Below, piece by piece: positions 9,671-17,900 of a stretch of DNA of 21,853 nt. The number at the start of each line of letters is the position of its first letter. Position 1 is the stretch's first letter. The notes beneath the pieces were generated by a model, which saw nothing but the letters and a program-made list of their open reading frames with translations, did not search any database and was not told the DNA's origin. A program made the position numbers and the translations under genes. Location: NCBI GenBank assembly GCA_003427395.1, contig BFEA01001030.1:48558-70410 (forward strand), read 5' to 3'. This DNA comes from Chara braunii. Lineage: Eukaryota > Streptophyta > Charophyceae > Charales > Characeae.

Positions 9671-10320
9671 CAATAAGTTTTGGTGCCTTGGGTTTCCTTG
9701 CTTTTACTTGGGATTTATCTGTTTCATTGGTTTCTGAACGACGAGGTCAAAGTTGTTCTATAAGTTTAGGTGGCTCAGCCTCTTCCTGTTTTTTATTCTG
9801 AAGAAATAACCTTGGCAAAGGGGCAGATCCTTCTGTAAGTTCAGGGGATCTGACTCGTTTTCACACACATAATAATTTAAAGAGAAATGAAATTGGCAGA
9901 GAGTTAAATCCTTCTGTAAGTTCAGGGGGTCTGGCTCAAAAGCCTCGCACATGCTAGAACCCAATGGTTACAACTTGGATATACTTTATTATTATTTAAT
10001 TTAAGAACGAGCTAATTAGACTATTCTATAAACTTAGGTGGTCTGAGTATAGTCGTATCACAACTTAAAGAGAGTATAACTAAGAGTTAAACTAGTGGTA
10101 AATTGGGGCAGACTGAACTTGAGTTGATTCAGTCATATGCAACCTTAGAAGACAAAGGTGAAGACAAGTATATATAACTTGGATATTTTAAACAGTTCAG
10201 CGTGACTAGAATGGTCAGGTCATGCGCCCAAAAAAGAGGAAAGTAATTGTGCCTTCTATTTTGTGTATATTTGTCGGCTAAGTTCGGCACATTCCATAAG
10301 TTGGGGTGGTCTGACTTCAT
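9671..10320. repeat. degenerate tandem repeats, TTCTRTAAGTTCAGG type
   Basis: The phrase ttctgtaagttcaggggatc or a close variant, usually followed by tctg(a/g)ct, starts at 9,756, 9,832, 9,912, 10,024 and 10,292. A weaker match begins at 9,671. Spacings are about 76, 80, 112 and 268 bases. The surrounding sequence is AT-rich with no coding frame of note. It starts just after the last palindromic unit, where base composition changes sharply. Confidence 0.6.
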
Positions 10321-10530
10321 GCCTTATGTAAGCTGGGTATAAAGGGTTATATCACTGAAAGACTATGAACTATTGTTTGTCAAGATGAACTTGGGATGGT
10401 GAGAATATTTACCTTTGTGGTTTGACTTTCTTGTGTCTGAGTGAGGTGACTACCTGATATGAGTTTCAGTTGGATAGATAGTTGTTTTAGTTGCTCGCCA
10501 TGTGCTGGAGCGATAGGAGTTTAGTTTCAG

Positions 10531-10620
10531 TTCCTGCATTTTCTATGATAGCTTTCTTTACTTAGGTCAATTCTTGCATTTTCTGGGATCATTTTTTATA
10601 CTTGGCTCTGTTTAAATTTT
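10531..10620. repeat. two copies of a 40-bp unit
   Basis: ttcctgcattttctatgat at 10,531 recurs as ttcttgcattttctgggat at 10,571, each followed by a T-rich run and 'acttgg/acttagg'. It leads directly into the 122-bp array. Confidence 0.5.
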
Positions 10621-10629
10621 GGCAAGCTA

Positions 10630-11160
10630 CTTTCTCTACGGGAAGCGCTGCGGAACTTTCTATAAATCCAATGAGCTAGTCAACTTTTGAGTTGTTAAAC
10701 TTCAACTTAATTTTTCTTTATATCTGACTAAGTAAAAAATTGAAAAGTTTCATTTTCTATAGGGAGTGCTGCCCAAATTTTTGTTAATTCAGAGAGTTAG
10801 ACAAAATTGAACTTTGAGAAGTCAAAGTTACCTTCAAAATCTGAACGCTTTGTATAAATTTTGGAATAGCACTTTTTTCAAGGGAGTGCCGCCGAAATTT
10901 CTGCAAAACTAAGGAGTTAGTTAAATCCTGTTTAAGTTGAACTCAAGTTGTCTTTTGAGTTCACATCTGACTTAGTATAAATCAGGGAAGTCTCCCTTTC
11001 TAAAGGGAGTGTTGCCCAAACTTTTACTAATTCAAGGAGTTAGACAAAATTGGACTTTCCAAAATTAAAGATTATTTCTGCTTTCATATTAGGACTTATA
11101 TACATTCTGGAAAGACATTTTTCCTACGGGAAGTGCTGCCCAAATTTTCTTAGTTTAAGG
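10630..11160. repeat. five-copy tandem array with a 122-bp period
   Basis: The core gggagtgctgcccaaatttt or a close variant begins at 10,640, 10,762, 10,882, 11,005 and 11,128, giving spacings of 122, 120, 123 and 123 bases. A second conserved phrase, aggagttag(a/t), follows 20-30 bases after several cores, and 'atctga(c)...a(g)tataaat' precedes others. Divergence among copies suggests an old array. The same core appears in reverse orientation in the gypsy leader near 20,902-21,066. No coding frame spans it. Confidence 0.75.
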
Positions 11161-11993
11161 GAGATAGATTATATTTTGACAGATGGCGATTCAGGCAGTC
11201 CACTCTTAATAGACGGAGATTTTGTCATGAGTCTACCTTTCTTAGGACACTTGCTTAGAGGTAGGCTTAGATATAATTAACTAGGATAAATTTGGTAAGA
11301 TCATGATATGGAGATTGTTCTCCCTGGACTTATACGTTTAGCCTGGGGCATTGACCTGTCATGTGTTACAGGTCCTCTTGATCGTTTGATTCAAGTTCAG
11401 GACTAGATTCAACATGATCCCTTGAGGATCATCTTCTGTTATCACCGATAACAGGTTGGTTGTCGATTCATCGGCTCACGACTCAACTCTAATTCACTCT
11501 TGTTACTCAACCTAAAGGCTTTAGCACAGTGGTTTATCTATTTTGTTGTATTTTTATCCAGACTTTATTGAGTTGTCATTTAACAAAGATACTGAGTATC
11601 TTTACTGCGGGGAGGTTTCGCTGAGGTTTACGTTTGTATGGCTAAAGCAAAGGGTATGAAAGCAGAGAATGTTTGAAGTTGACCCCGTGTAGTGCGTTGA
11701 ATCTTGTTGGATCTTTAATGTGATTGCAGGTATGTTTGTGATTCGGACTCTGGATATGACTGCCTGCGATAACATACATATATGACTGAGAGGAATCCCA
11801 CTGTGACTGAGAGAAGTGATCGTCCTATATAACTAACCCTTATATATTTAAAAGTGTCCCGAGTGTTCGAGAGGTCTGCTTTGATTGTGCATAAGGGTTA
11901 TCCTGATTATGTCTTGAGAGAGAAGGGGGATATCCTTTTTACCCTTGCTTTTTAGAGTTGTATGGTTGGACATTGTAGTCCATGGCAGCCGTC
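11161..11993. other. non-coding AT-rich stretch with two adjacent hairpins
   Basis: No gene is supported. ATGATCC-cttga-GGATCAT at 11,414-11,432 and CTGTTATC-acc-GATAACAG at 11,436-11,454 are perfect stem-loops three bases apart. tgactgagag occurs at 11,783 and 11,804, followed by cctatataac at 11,824-11,833, which could be a TATA box. A purine run (gagagagaaggggg) near 11,914-11,929 resembles a polypurine tract, but no LTR start could be placed after it. Confidence 0.4.
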
Positions 11994-12198
11994 AAAGTCA
12001 AACCCCTTGACTTTCGCCCAGGCCTGGAGTAAGGCTCATCTCCGGGGCAGTAGGAAACGACTGCCACCACAGGTCTGAACCTGTGTACCACTTACTCTGC
12101 ATAGAGTGCAGAAGAGGGTGTGTGATCCTCAACCGCGCATAGCGGTTGTCCAGCGTCGAAAGATTAATTCTCAAGGCGCGTGTCAGCCGACACTTGAG
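11994..12198. other. cluster of perfect stem-loops
   Basis: Six structures follow one another: AAAGTCAA-acccc-TTGACTTT (11,994-12,014); GGCAGT-N8-ACTGCC (12,046-12,065); CACAGGT-ctga-ACCTGTG (12,068-12,085); TCTGCA-tagag-TGCAGA (12,096-12,112); AACCGC-gcata-GCGGTT (12,131-12,147); and a bulged hairpin pairing CTCAA with TTGAG and GTGTC with GACAC (12,170-12,198). The palindrome CCAGGCCTGG lies at 12,018-12,027. No known RNA family was recognised. Hammerhead core motifs were looked for and not found. Confidence 0.6.
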
Positions 12199-12963
12199 TG
12201 CCGAACGCGGCTCTCGAGATTAGCGAGGAGCGCGCGAGTATGGGTACTACATAGTACGTCATCATTGCGACCGCCTGCGTATGCTTGCATTGCATGTCAA
12301 TATGAGTAGCCCTGCGTCCGCGCTGTTTTGTACTAAGTCTTGCGCACGACGCCTATCAGATTTCCGTATCGGAAAGTTATGGGATGACTACCGAGGGGCT
12401 AGGAGCGTTGTTGCGTTGTTTATGTTGTGTCGTTTCATATGTGCGTGTGTGTGTGTTTTATTTTTGTGTTTATTAGAGTGGTGTGCGCGTGGTGCGTGGG
12501 ATGCGTCCTAGTCGACCAACGCAGAGTCGCGCTTGGGACCTCAGCCCCCCAAGATGTCGGTTCGCGTGCGGGTCCGACAGAGGCGTAATACCGCGCGTAC
12601 CCCCTATGCTAGAGCGAACGGAAAATGCCCTCGGCTGGTCCACCTCTGCGATTGCAACTGATTAGCTTTCGTACTGTGGACTGGTAGCTCGGCGGGGATA
12701 CGCCTTCCAAGAGAGGTGACAGCTCCCGTAAGGTGAAGGTAAGTCGTGCCTCGCGTAGGCCGTATCCTGTCGTAGGGGTTCGTGAGAGGTATGGCTGGGG
12801 CACTCAGCCGAAGCGGCTTGAGGAAGCTCCATGTATATTGCGACGAAGGATTTAAAACTAACTCCTGCGTGACGCGGACGGGAGGGTCCCGCGCTGCCCT
12901 GGTGCGGTGCAGGACCGATGCGCTCGACAACGCAATCTCCGCGTGGGCTAAGCGTAAGTCTCA
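12199..12963. mobile_element. probable terminal part of an insertion that truncates the integrase
   Basis: This GC-rich, gene-less sequence ends at 12,963 in ...TAAGTCTCA. At the next base the minus-strand integrase frame of the gypsy element begins abruptly, lacking its usual C-terminal part. An end in CA next to interrupted coding sequence fits an LTR terminus, with CTGTT (12,964-12,968) as the expected duplication. I could not find the other end or its partner. Further hairpins occur (TTTCCG-tat-CGGAAA at 12,361-12,375; GTACT-acat-AGTAC near 12,243). Confidence 0.4.
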
Positions 12964-13560
12964 CTGTTGGTCATGCCTAACAAACTTTCGGAGGATATTA
13001 CTGAGAGTTTTATTGGTGACCTCAGTCTGACCATCCGTCTGAGGATGGTAAGACGATGAGAAGCGGAACTTGGATCCATACTCCTCGTGTAGGCGTCGCC
13101 AGAATGTGCTGGTAAAGCGCAGGTCACGGTAGGAAATGATGCTCTGAGGTGAGCCGTGATCTCTCACGACTCGGTCGAAGATGATGTCGACGATCTCACG
13201 AGCGCTAATACGATAGCGGCACGAGACAAAACGTGCACGCTTCGTGAAGCGATCAACGACGACCAAGATAGCATCATAACCTCGCTCAGTGGGTGGGCGG
13301 AGGGGACCAATGTAATCCATCGAGATGGACTGCCCACGACCCTTAGGTATGGGTAGGGGATGAAGTAACCCATATGGAAGGTGGTTCGCACTGTTCACCT
13401 CCTGACAGGTAGGACACTCCTGGATGTAGGCTTTGACGAAGTCCTTGGACTTGTAGAGGTGGCAAACGCGAGCCAACGTCTTGTGGAAGCCCATATGACC
13501 GGCAGTTGCCTGGTTATGGAGGGAACGCAGATACGTGGTTCTAGCTGACCAGATCTGCCA
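12964..13560 (-). pseudogene. Ty3/gypsy integrase, truncated and catalytically altered
   Basis: The HHCC zinc-binding region shows AGHMGFHKT and ECPTCQ. The core follows with SMDYIGPL (first Asp), VVVDRFTKRARFV, SYRDLRFTSTFW and YHPQTDGQTE (Glu). Counting from Met 13,494, the three catalytic positions are D60, Y122 and E158. Exactly 35 residues separate 122 and 158, the DD35E spacing, so Tyr stands where Asp is required (TAC at 13,129-13,131). The upstream part is in another frame, shifted near 13,515. The protein ends at TGA 12,961-12,963, created where foreign sequence begins, so the C-terminal domain is missing. It would integrate the element's cDNA if intact; this copy cannot. Confidence 0.85.
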
Positions 13561-13817
13561 TGCCAGTACACAAGGTGGTTCTCCCCGAGGGAGTAGGAAG
13601 GAACGGTCTTGCCACTCCGCAGTGTCGCGTGGATGACGCGATAATCAGGGCAATGGCGGTACTGAGTGCGATATGCGTCGATCACCGAATGATCAACAGT
13701 GGATGGGTTCCTGATTGTGATCAGGACGGCGGGACAAGGCATCAGCGACGCGGTTCGCTTCACCTTTGACGAGTTGAGTGGTGAAACTGAACTCGGATAA
13801 GTCACGCCACCAGCATG
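13516..13817 (-). pseudogene. RNase H tail and connecting region of gypsy pol
   Basis: From 13,812 down, the frame reads WWRDLSEFSF, then VKGEANRVADALSRRPDH, the hallmark end of the gypsy RNase H domain, followed by TGA at 13,693-13,695. After a frameshift near 13,715 the next frame reads DAYRTQYRHCPDYRVIH and GENHLVYWHGRSG, ending RICVPSI. This is the usual linker ahead of the integrase zinc finger. A second shift near 13,515 leads into integrase. The 5' half of RNase H lies 1.85 kb away, beyond the insertion. Confidence 0.75.
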
Positions 13818-13982
13818 CAGTGTATCTTTTTAACGCGAAACAGGAGATTTAAAGTCCCGTTGAATCCCGTTAAATTCAAAGAAATCTCATTGAATTCGCG
13901 TTAAACGCGAAAATGGGCGACTCCCGCGCTTTTCGGAAAAACAAAAATTGATGCGCGGGGTCCGGAACACGTGGCTCTAACC

Positions 13983-14005
13983 AAAAAAAAAAAAAAAAAA
14001 AAAAA
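13983..14005. repeat. A23 homopolymer
   Basis: Twenty-three A bases run uninterrupted inside the 1.85-kb insertion. A matching T14 run lies at 14,328-14,341, so together they bracket the GT-rich stretch. Confidence 0.95.
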
Positions 14006-14188
14006 TCCCGCCAACCCCTAAAGCACCTCCCATCCGCCCCCACATCCCCCAACCCCCAACGCCCCAGTTATGTGTGTGTAGGTGTGTTGTGTGTGCGCGT
14101 ATGTGTATATGTGTGTGCCTCCACGTGAGAGTGTGTTTGTGCATGAATATGAATGTATGCGCGTGTGTTTGTGTATATATGTGTTTGT

Positions 14189-14190
<2 letters not shown>

Positions 14191-14219
<29 letters not shown>
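14191..14219. repeat. (GT)n microsatellite
   Basis: About 14 uninterrupted GT units end a longer GT-rich tract that begins near 14,070. The short minus-strand open frame across it (Thr-His repeats) is a by-product of the microsatellite. Confidence 0.95.
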
Positions 14220-14221
<2 letters not shown>

Positions 14222-14341
14222 CATGATTGTTAGCATGTGTTCATTGTTTCCCTTTTGAGAGATATAGTTTTTACCCGTTGAAAACTAGGGGCGGGCGATA
14301 TGGGTTTGGGAGGGCAATTTGGGTCTGTTTTTTTTTTTTTT

Positions 14342-15170
14342 CTCTTCTACCATGCAAGGAAGATGAGCAATAGCGAACTTCAACAATCAAACAGCATCAT
14401 ATGCACAAGGCCAAATAGTCGGGACCTCGAACCAACAGCAAAATTGCATCACGAGTTTCACTAAATAAGAAGACACCAAGAGCTCATGATTGACAATGCT
14501 GGTAAAGTCTCATCATCATCATCAATGAAGAACCAATGTTGATATCCTATCTCGCGCTCGGCGCCCAGACTACAGATGGCAAATCCTATCTAGCCTAGAC
14601 TACAATGTCGAAGATTACGTCAACAACTTTCCCGAAGTACGAGCATACAGCGACTGTCGCACACTTCCAGCACCAGGTATGTCTCTCGCCTTACTCACAA
14701 CCTCGTTCCCCAGCACATAGATGCCACTTGCACCCAAGGACCACCCTGCGCCACACCCTACTTACAACAGCGCAGCTCGGCTATGGTTGCCTGCTCCTTC
14801 CTGCTCGCCCGTGAGCGTGTGAGTGCCAGCGAGCTACAGCGTGACAGCGCTTACGCAGCATCCTGTCAGCACCCGAATGCCCAATGTGGAGGCAGACCCT
14901 TTGCTATATCGAAGTGGTCTACCTGTGTTCAGTCCCATGAAGCTTCCAGTAGGCCCCGGTAGTCTGAGGCCCAGCACGAACGAGAACAGTCCTTGGGCCT
15001 GAGGTGGTTGCATGCCCCAACTGCCTTTGGCCTGTGTTTGGTGAAGTACCCGTATCCAACCCAGGGCCTACTTTCCATACATTCACACAGGCGGCCCAGG
15101 GCCTGGGTTCTCTCAACCAACTGACGCAAGACTCATGCAACCTTCTACAGGCCCAATTTTGTGTGTGTGT
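14342..15170. other. interior of the insertion, nothing recognised
   Basis: Moderate GC, no domain-bearing frame on either strand. A short ATC repeat lies near 14,510-14,526. A segment around 15,030-15,120 repeats 'cccagggcct' phrases. Two overlapping minus-strand open frames at 14,919-15,140 have no recognisable similarity. Confidence 0.4.
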
Positions 15171-15284
15171 GTATCTTTTTTTCCTTTTTTTTTAGTCTTT
15201 TTATGGTTTTGATTTTTTTTTTAAATACACGAAATTCTAAAAAAATAAAATAAAAAAATAAATTATTGTACATCTTTGAAAGAT

Positions 15285-15470
15285 CTACAACCCTATATTT
15301 TTTATTCATTTTTTGTTTTTGTTTTAGCCCTTAAAAAATCTATATGAAACCCAAAACAAAAACACTCATTATATTTTAGTTTTTATTTTTTTCATTGTGT
15401 GTTTATGTTTTTTATTTTTTAAAACTATATTTAAACATCAAAAAATAAAACTAAAAATACAAGGTTGTAG
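15285..15470. repeat. AT-rich 186-bp inverted-repeat element (MITE-like)
   Basis: CTACAACC at 15,285-15,292 is matched by GGTTGTAG at 15,463-15,470. The arms extend about 22 bases (ctacaaccctatatttttt against ctacaaccttgtattttta). A third copy, ctacaaccccatatttttt, follows at 15,484 in the first orientation. Very AT-rich, no coding capacity. It lies inside the 1.85-kb insertion, either as part of it or nested in it. Confidence 0.5.
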
Positions 15471-15665
15471 TCCTCAAAAATACCTACAACCCCATATTTT
15501 TTGTTTTGTTTTTTTATAATTTTTAGCCCAGGGAAAAAATCATCGCGGACCCCGTTAATTCGAGTCCAATACGCGTTTGAAGGGAGTTTAACGGGAATTC
15601 AACGTGCGTTGAATTTTTCAACGCAAAACCCGCGTTGAATTCAAAATCGGACATACAACCAACGT

Positions 15666-16357
15666 GCATGTCGAGGGGAAAGCCTGGACAACTGAGTTGT
15701 TCGTGCGCACAGTGAAGAGCGCCCCGTGCAGATAATGACGTCAATGCCGGATAGCATAAAGTACTGCGAGAATCTTGCATTCATCAGCAATGTAGTTTAT
15801 CTCGGCAGGCAGTAGCTGACGGGAGTAGAAGACGATCAGGCAATCCCCACCACGAGCCTCAACAGTCCCATCCTCCGCGATGGTTGGGAAGTAAGTAATA
15901 GGAGGACTGTCAGTGGAGGGAAGTGGTAGGAGGATAGGCGTCGGTCGAGAAGCAGTTTCAGCAGGAGGGGGGAGAAAGGAGAAACATGGGGATAAGGTAA
16001 ATCAGGAGGAGAGGGAAACACCTAAGAAAATACTTCTCCTACTGCAAAATCTGACACATCAGATGTGACGATGAAGGGGCGATCAAAATCTACAAGGTGA
16101 AGAACCGCCGCACAAGTCACCGCCTTCTTGAGGGCGCGAAAGATGTCCTCACACAGGGGTGTCCAAAACCATGGCGGGCTCTTCCGGAGGAGGGTGGAGG
16201 TAAGGACGTAGGAATACCAGCGTATCCCTGAATAAAATTACTACAGTAGTTGGTGAGGCCTAAGAAATTGCAAAGCGTCTTGGCAGAGGTGGGGACGGGC
16301 CACTCTGCAATAGGAGTGATCTTCGCATCGTCCATGTGAAGACTTTGGTCAAGCACC
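15666..16357 (-). pseudogene. gypsy RNase H N-terminal half and RT thumb/connection
   Basis: The segment begins HMDDAKITPIAEWPVP and CNFLGLTNYCSNFIQGYAGI, the standard link between gypsy RT and RNase H. It continues DIFRALKKAV and FIVTSDVSDFAVGEVFS, the first RNase H Asp region, then TAG at 16,022-16,024. A Pro/Ser/Leu-rich stretch of about 40 codons with a frameshift follows, then DCLIVFYSRQLLPAEINY, ADECKILAVLYAIRH, TGA at 15,741-15,743 (normally Trp here) and RHYLHGALFTVRTNN. The Asn after TVRT replaces the conserved Asp of TDH/TDN, probably a catalytic residue. The domain breaks off at the GCATG flank of the insertion. Confidence 0.8.
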
Positions 16358-17475
16358 TACCTGATGTCCTAGGAAGTTCACTTTGCGCTGGGCAAAGCGG
16401 CACTTACTAAGCTTGGCATAGAAGTCATGCTTTAGTAAGTGCTATAGGATATCTCGTAGGTGTCTTATATGGTCTTCTAAGGTACGACTGTAAACCAAGA
16501 TGTCGTCCAGGTATACGAGAACGTATTCTTCAAGGATGTCCCTAAAGATGTCGTTCATCGTCGTTTGGAAGGTGGCGGGTGCATTCGTGAGGCTGAATGG
16601 CATCACCGTGAACTCGTAGTGGCCGAAGCGAGACCAGAAGACGATCTTCGGCTGATCCTCTCCGACAGCGAGGATCTGGTGATAACCGCTACGAAGATCG
16701 ATCTTCGTGAAGAAGCGGTTGCCTGCCAGACGGTCAAACAACTCATCCACGCGGGGCATGGGATAACTGTTCTTAACCATGTAACGGTTAAGGTCGTGGT
16801 AGTCGATGTAGAGGCGGAGAGTTTCGTCCGCTTTGCGAGCAAAGAGGACAGGTGCACCCCAAGGGGAGTTACTGGGTTTAATGAAACCCAGTCGAAGGAG
16901 CTCCTCAAGCTGACGCTTAAGTTCCATCTCCTCTGGAAGTGAGAGTCGGTACGGTGCCTGATGGTGAACACGACAGTCAGGTACGAGCTGGATAGAATGT
17001 TCGACACCGCGCATCGGGGGAATCCCGTTGTATGAAAAATACGGGGGAAAGACATCGCGGTACTTTTGAATCAGGTCGCGAACGACCGACTCTAAGTCTG
17101 CCGTGAACCATGTGAGTTCCTCAGCGCCTGCGTCGTCACGAGACGTATGTGTGGACCCGACAGTCCACGGCACCGAGGCCTGGGACGTGGAGGGGGTATC
17201 TGCAGGCTGACGGGTGGAGGAAGAGATGGGAGCCGCGAAGATGGAAGAAGGGTCAGGAGGATCGGTCTCCAGTGAGATGAGCTCAACTTCGGGACAGAGT
17301 GCATCGTAGCGAAGAAAATCCATGACATTCACTAAGTAGAATGTGACGTCCTTCTGTCGTATGAAGTGAGCAAACTGACGAGGAGAAGTGAATGCGATGT
17401 CTGGGTGGGACCCAGAGGGACGAGGGTCCTGGGGAGGTAGGTCTGGAGGGGTGTCGCCCGTGGTTCCAATATAGG
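16358..17475 (-). pseudogene. Ty3/gypsy reverse transcriptase
   Basis: Counting from 17,332, the frame shows GFIKPSNSPWGAPVLFARK (149-167), LRLYIDYHDLN (172-182), FTKIDLRSGYHQI (208-220), FTVMPFSLTNAPATFQ (241-256) and LVYLDDILVYSR (272-283), with the YLDD catalytic pair intact. The upstream stretch back to about 17,475 is in the same frame and includes FTSPRQFAHFIRQKD, the link from protease. The frame meets TAG at 16,442-16,444, continues as HDFYAKLSKCRFAQRKVNFLGHQV, and shifts by one base near 16,358-16,365. It would copy element RNA into DNA. As it stands it is broken after YLDD. Confidence 0.92.
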
Positions 17476-17900
17476 GACTCGATGGGTCTCACCACACCTC
17501 GTTTTGAGAACGAGTGTCTCGGTCGCCCATTCGGCCTCTTTGCCACGGAACCGGCGAGACCAGGGAGTGCCAAGGATAAAGTCGTACCCAGTCTCCATCA
17601 CGTCGAAGTATGCGGAGGAATGGTAGCGTCGAGGCACCTGGGTACTATCCGGTGGCTGGAGGGTGAGGGAGAAATGGAGGTCGGGGACCGTTTGATCAAA
17701 GAACTTGAAGCGATGTGTCTTGTTATCTCCGAGGGTAACGGAGATAAGAGAGCGAGACCCAAAGGTAGTTAGGCGAGCTTCCTCAACTACTCGCGGGTGA
17801 ACTAAATCTCCCTGCGAGCCAGAGTCTTATAAAGCGTGGTACACCCTCGTAGATGTCCCTAGGCGAATAAAGATAACGGGTAGGGTGCGATCAGCATCAG
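17476..17900 (-). pseudogene. retroviral-type aspartic protease of gypsy pol
   Basis: The frame reads RTLPVIFIRLGTSTRVYHAL, then TAA at 17,827-17,829, then DSGSQGDLVHPRVVEEARL, which carries the DSG catalytic motif. It continues through FKFFDQTVPDLHFSL to SAYFDVMETGYDFILGTPW, the conserved second loop ending in ILGxxW. It switches to the RT frame near 17,475. The gag frame is a different one, so gag and protease are separated by a shift near 17,960-18,000. I cannot tell whether that shift is programmed or a mutation. Confidence 0.8.

Larger units (their letters stand above)
13818..15665. mobile_element. 1.85-kb non-autonomous insertion in RNase H
   Basis: GCATG flanks both sides (13,813-13,817 and 15,666-15,670). 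Removing the insert and one GCATG joins the two RNase H halves in frame. Near each end lies a related inverted motif: CGTTGAATCCCGTTAAA at 13,858-13,874 and its inverted match, with one extra T, at 15,587-15,604. A further palindrome, TTCGCGTT-a-AACGCGAA, is at 13,895-13,911. The extreme ends (CAGTG..., ...AACGT) are not good inverted repeats, so the class is uncertain. The interior holds a 23-base A tract, GT repeats, a T tract and an AT-rich hairpin, with no credible gene. The five-base duplication is short, and the RNase H join looks slightly shorter than usual. Confidence 0.55.

Noticed and set aside
11050-11280. Plus-strand frame with GDSGSPLL, like a serine-protease active site
   Set aside because: Only 76 codons, partly inside the 122-bp repeats, with no histidine or aspartate motifs upstream. 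Probably chance.
12150-12200. Hammerhead ribozyme (cgaaagatta near 12,156)
   Set aside because: The CTGATGA half of the core was not found nearby on either strand.
12604-12964. Overlapping minus-strand frames as the integrase C-terminus or chromodomain
   Set aside because: Three overlapping frames are open with no conserved motif, and the sequence changes character exactly at 12,963.
14018-14236. Thr/His-repeat protein on the minus strand
   Set aside because: Product of the GT microsatellite.
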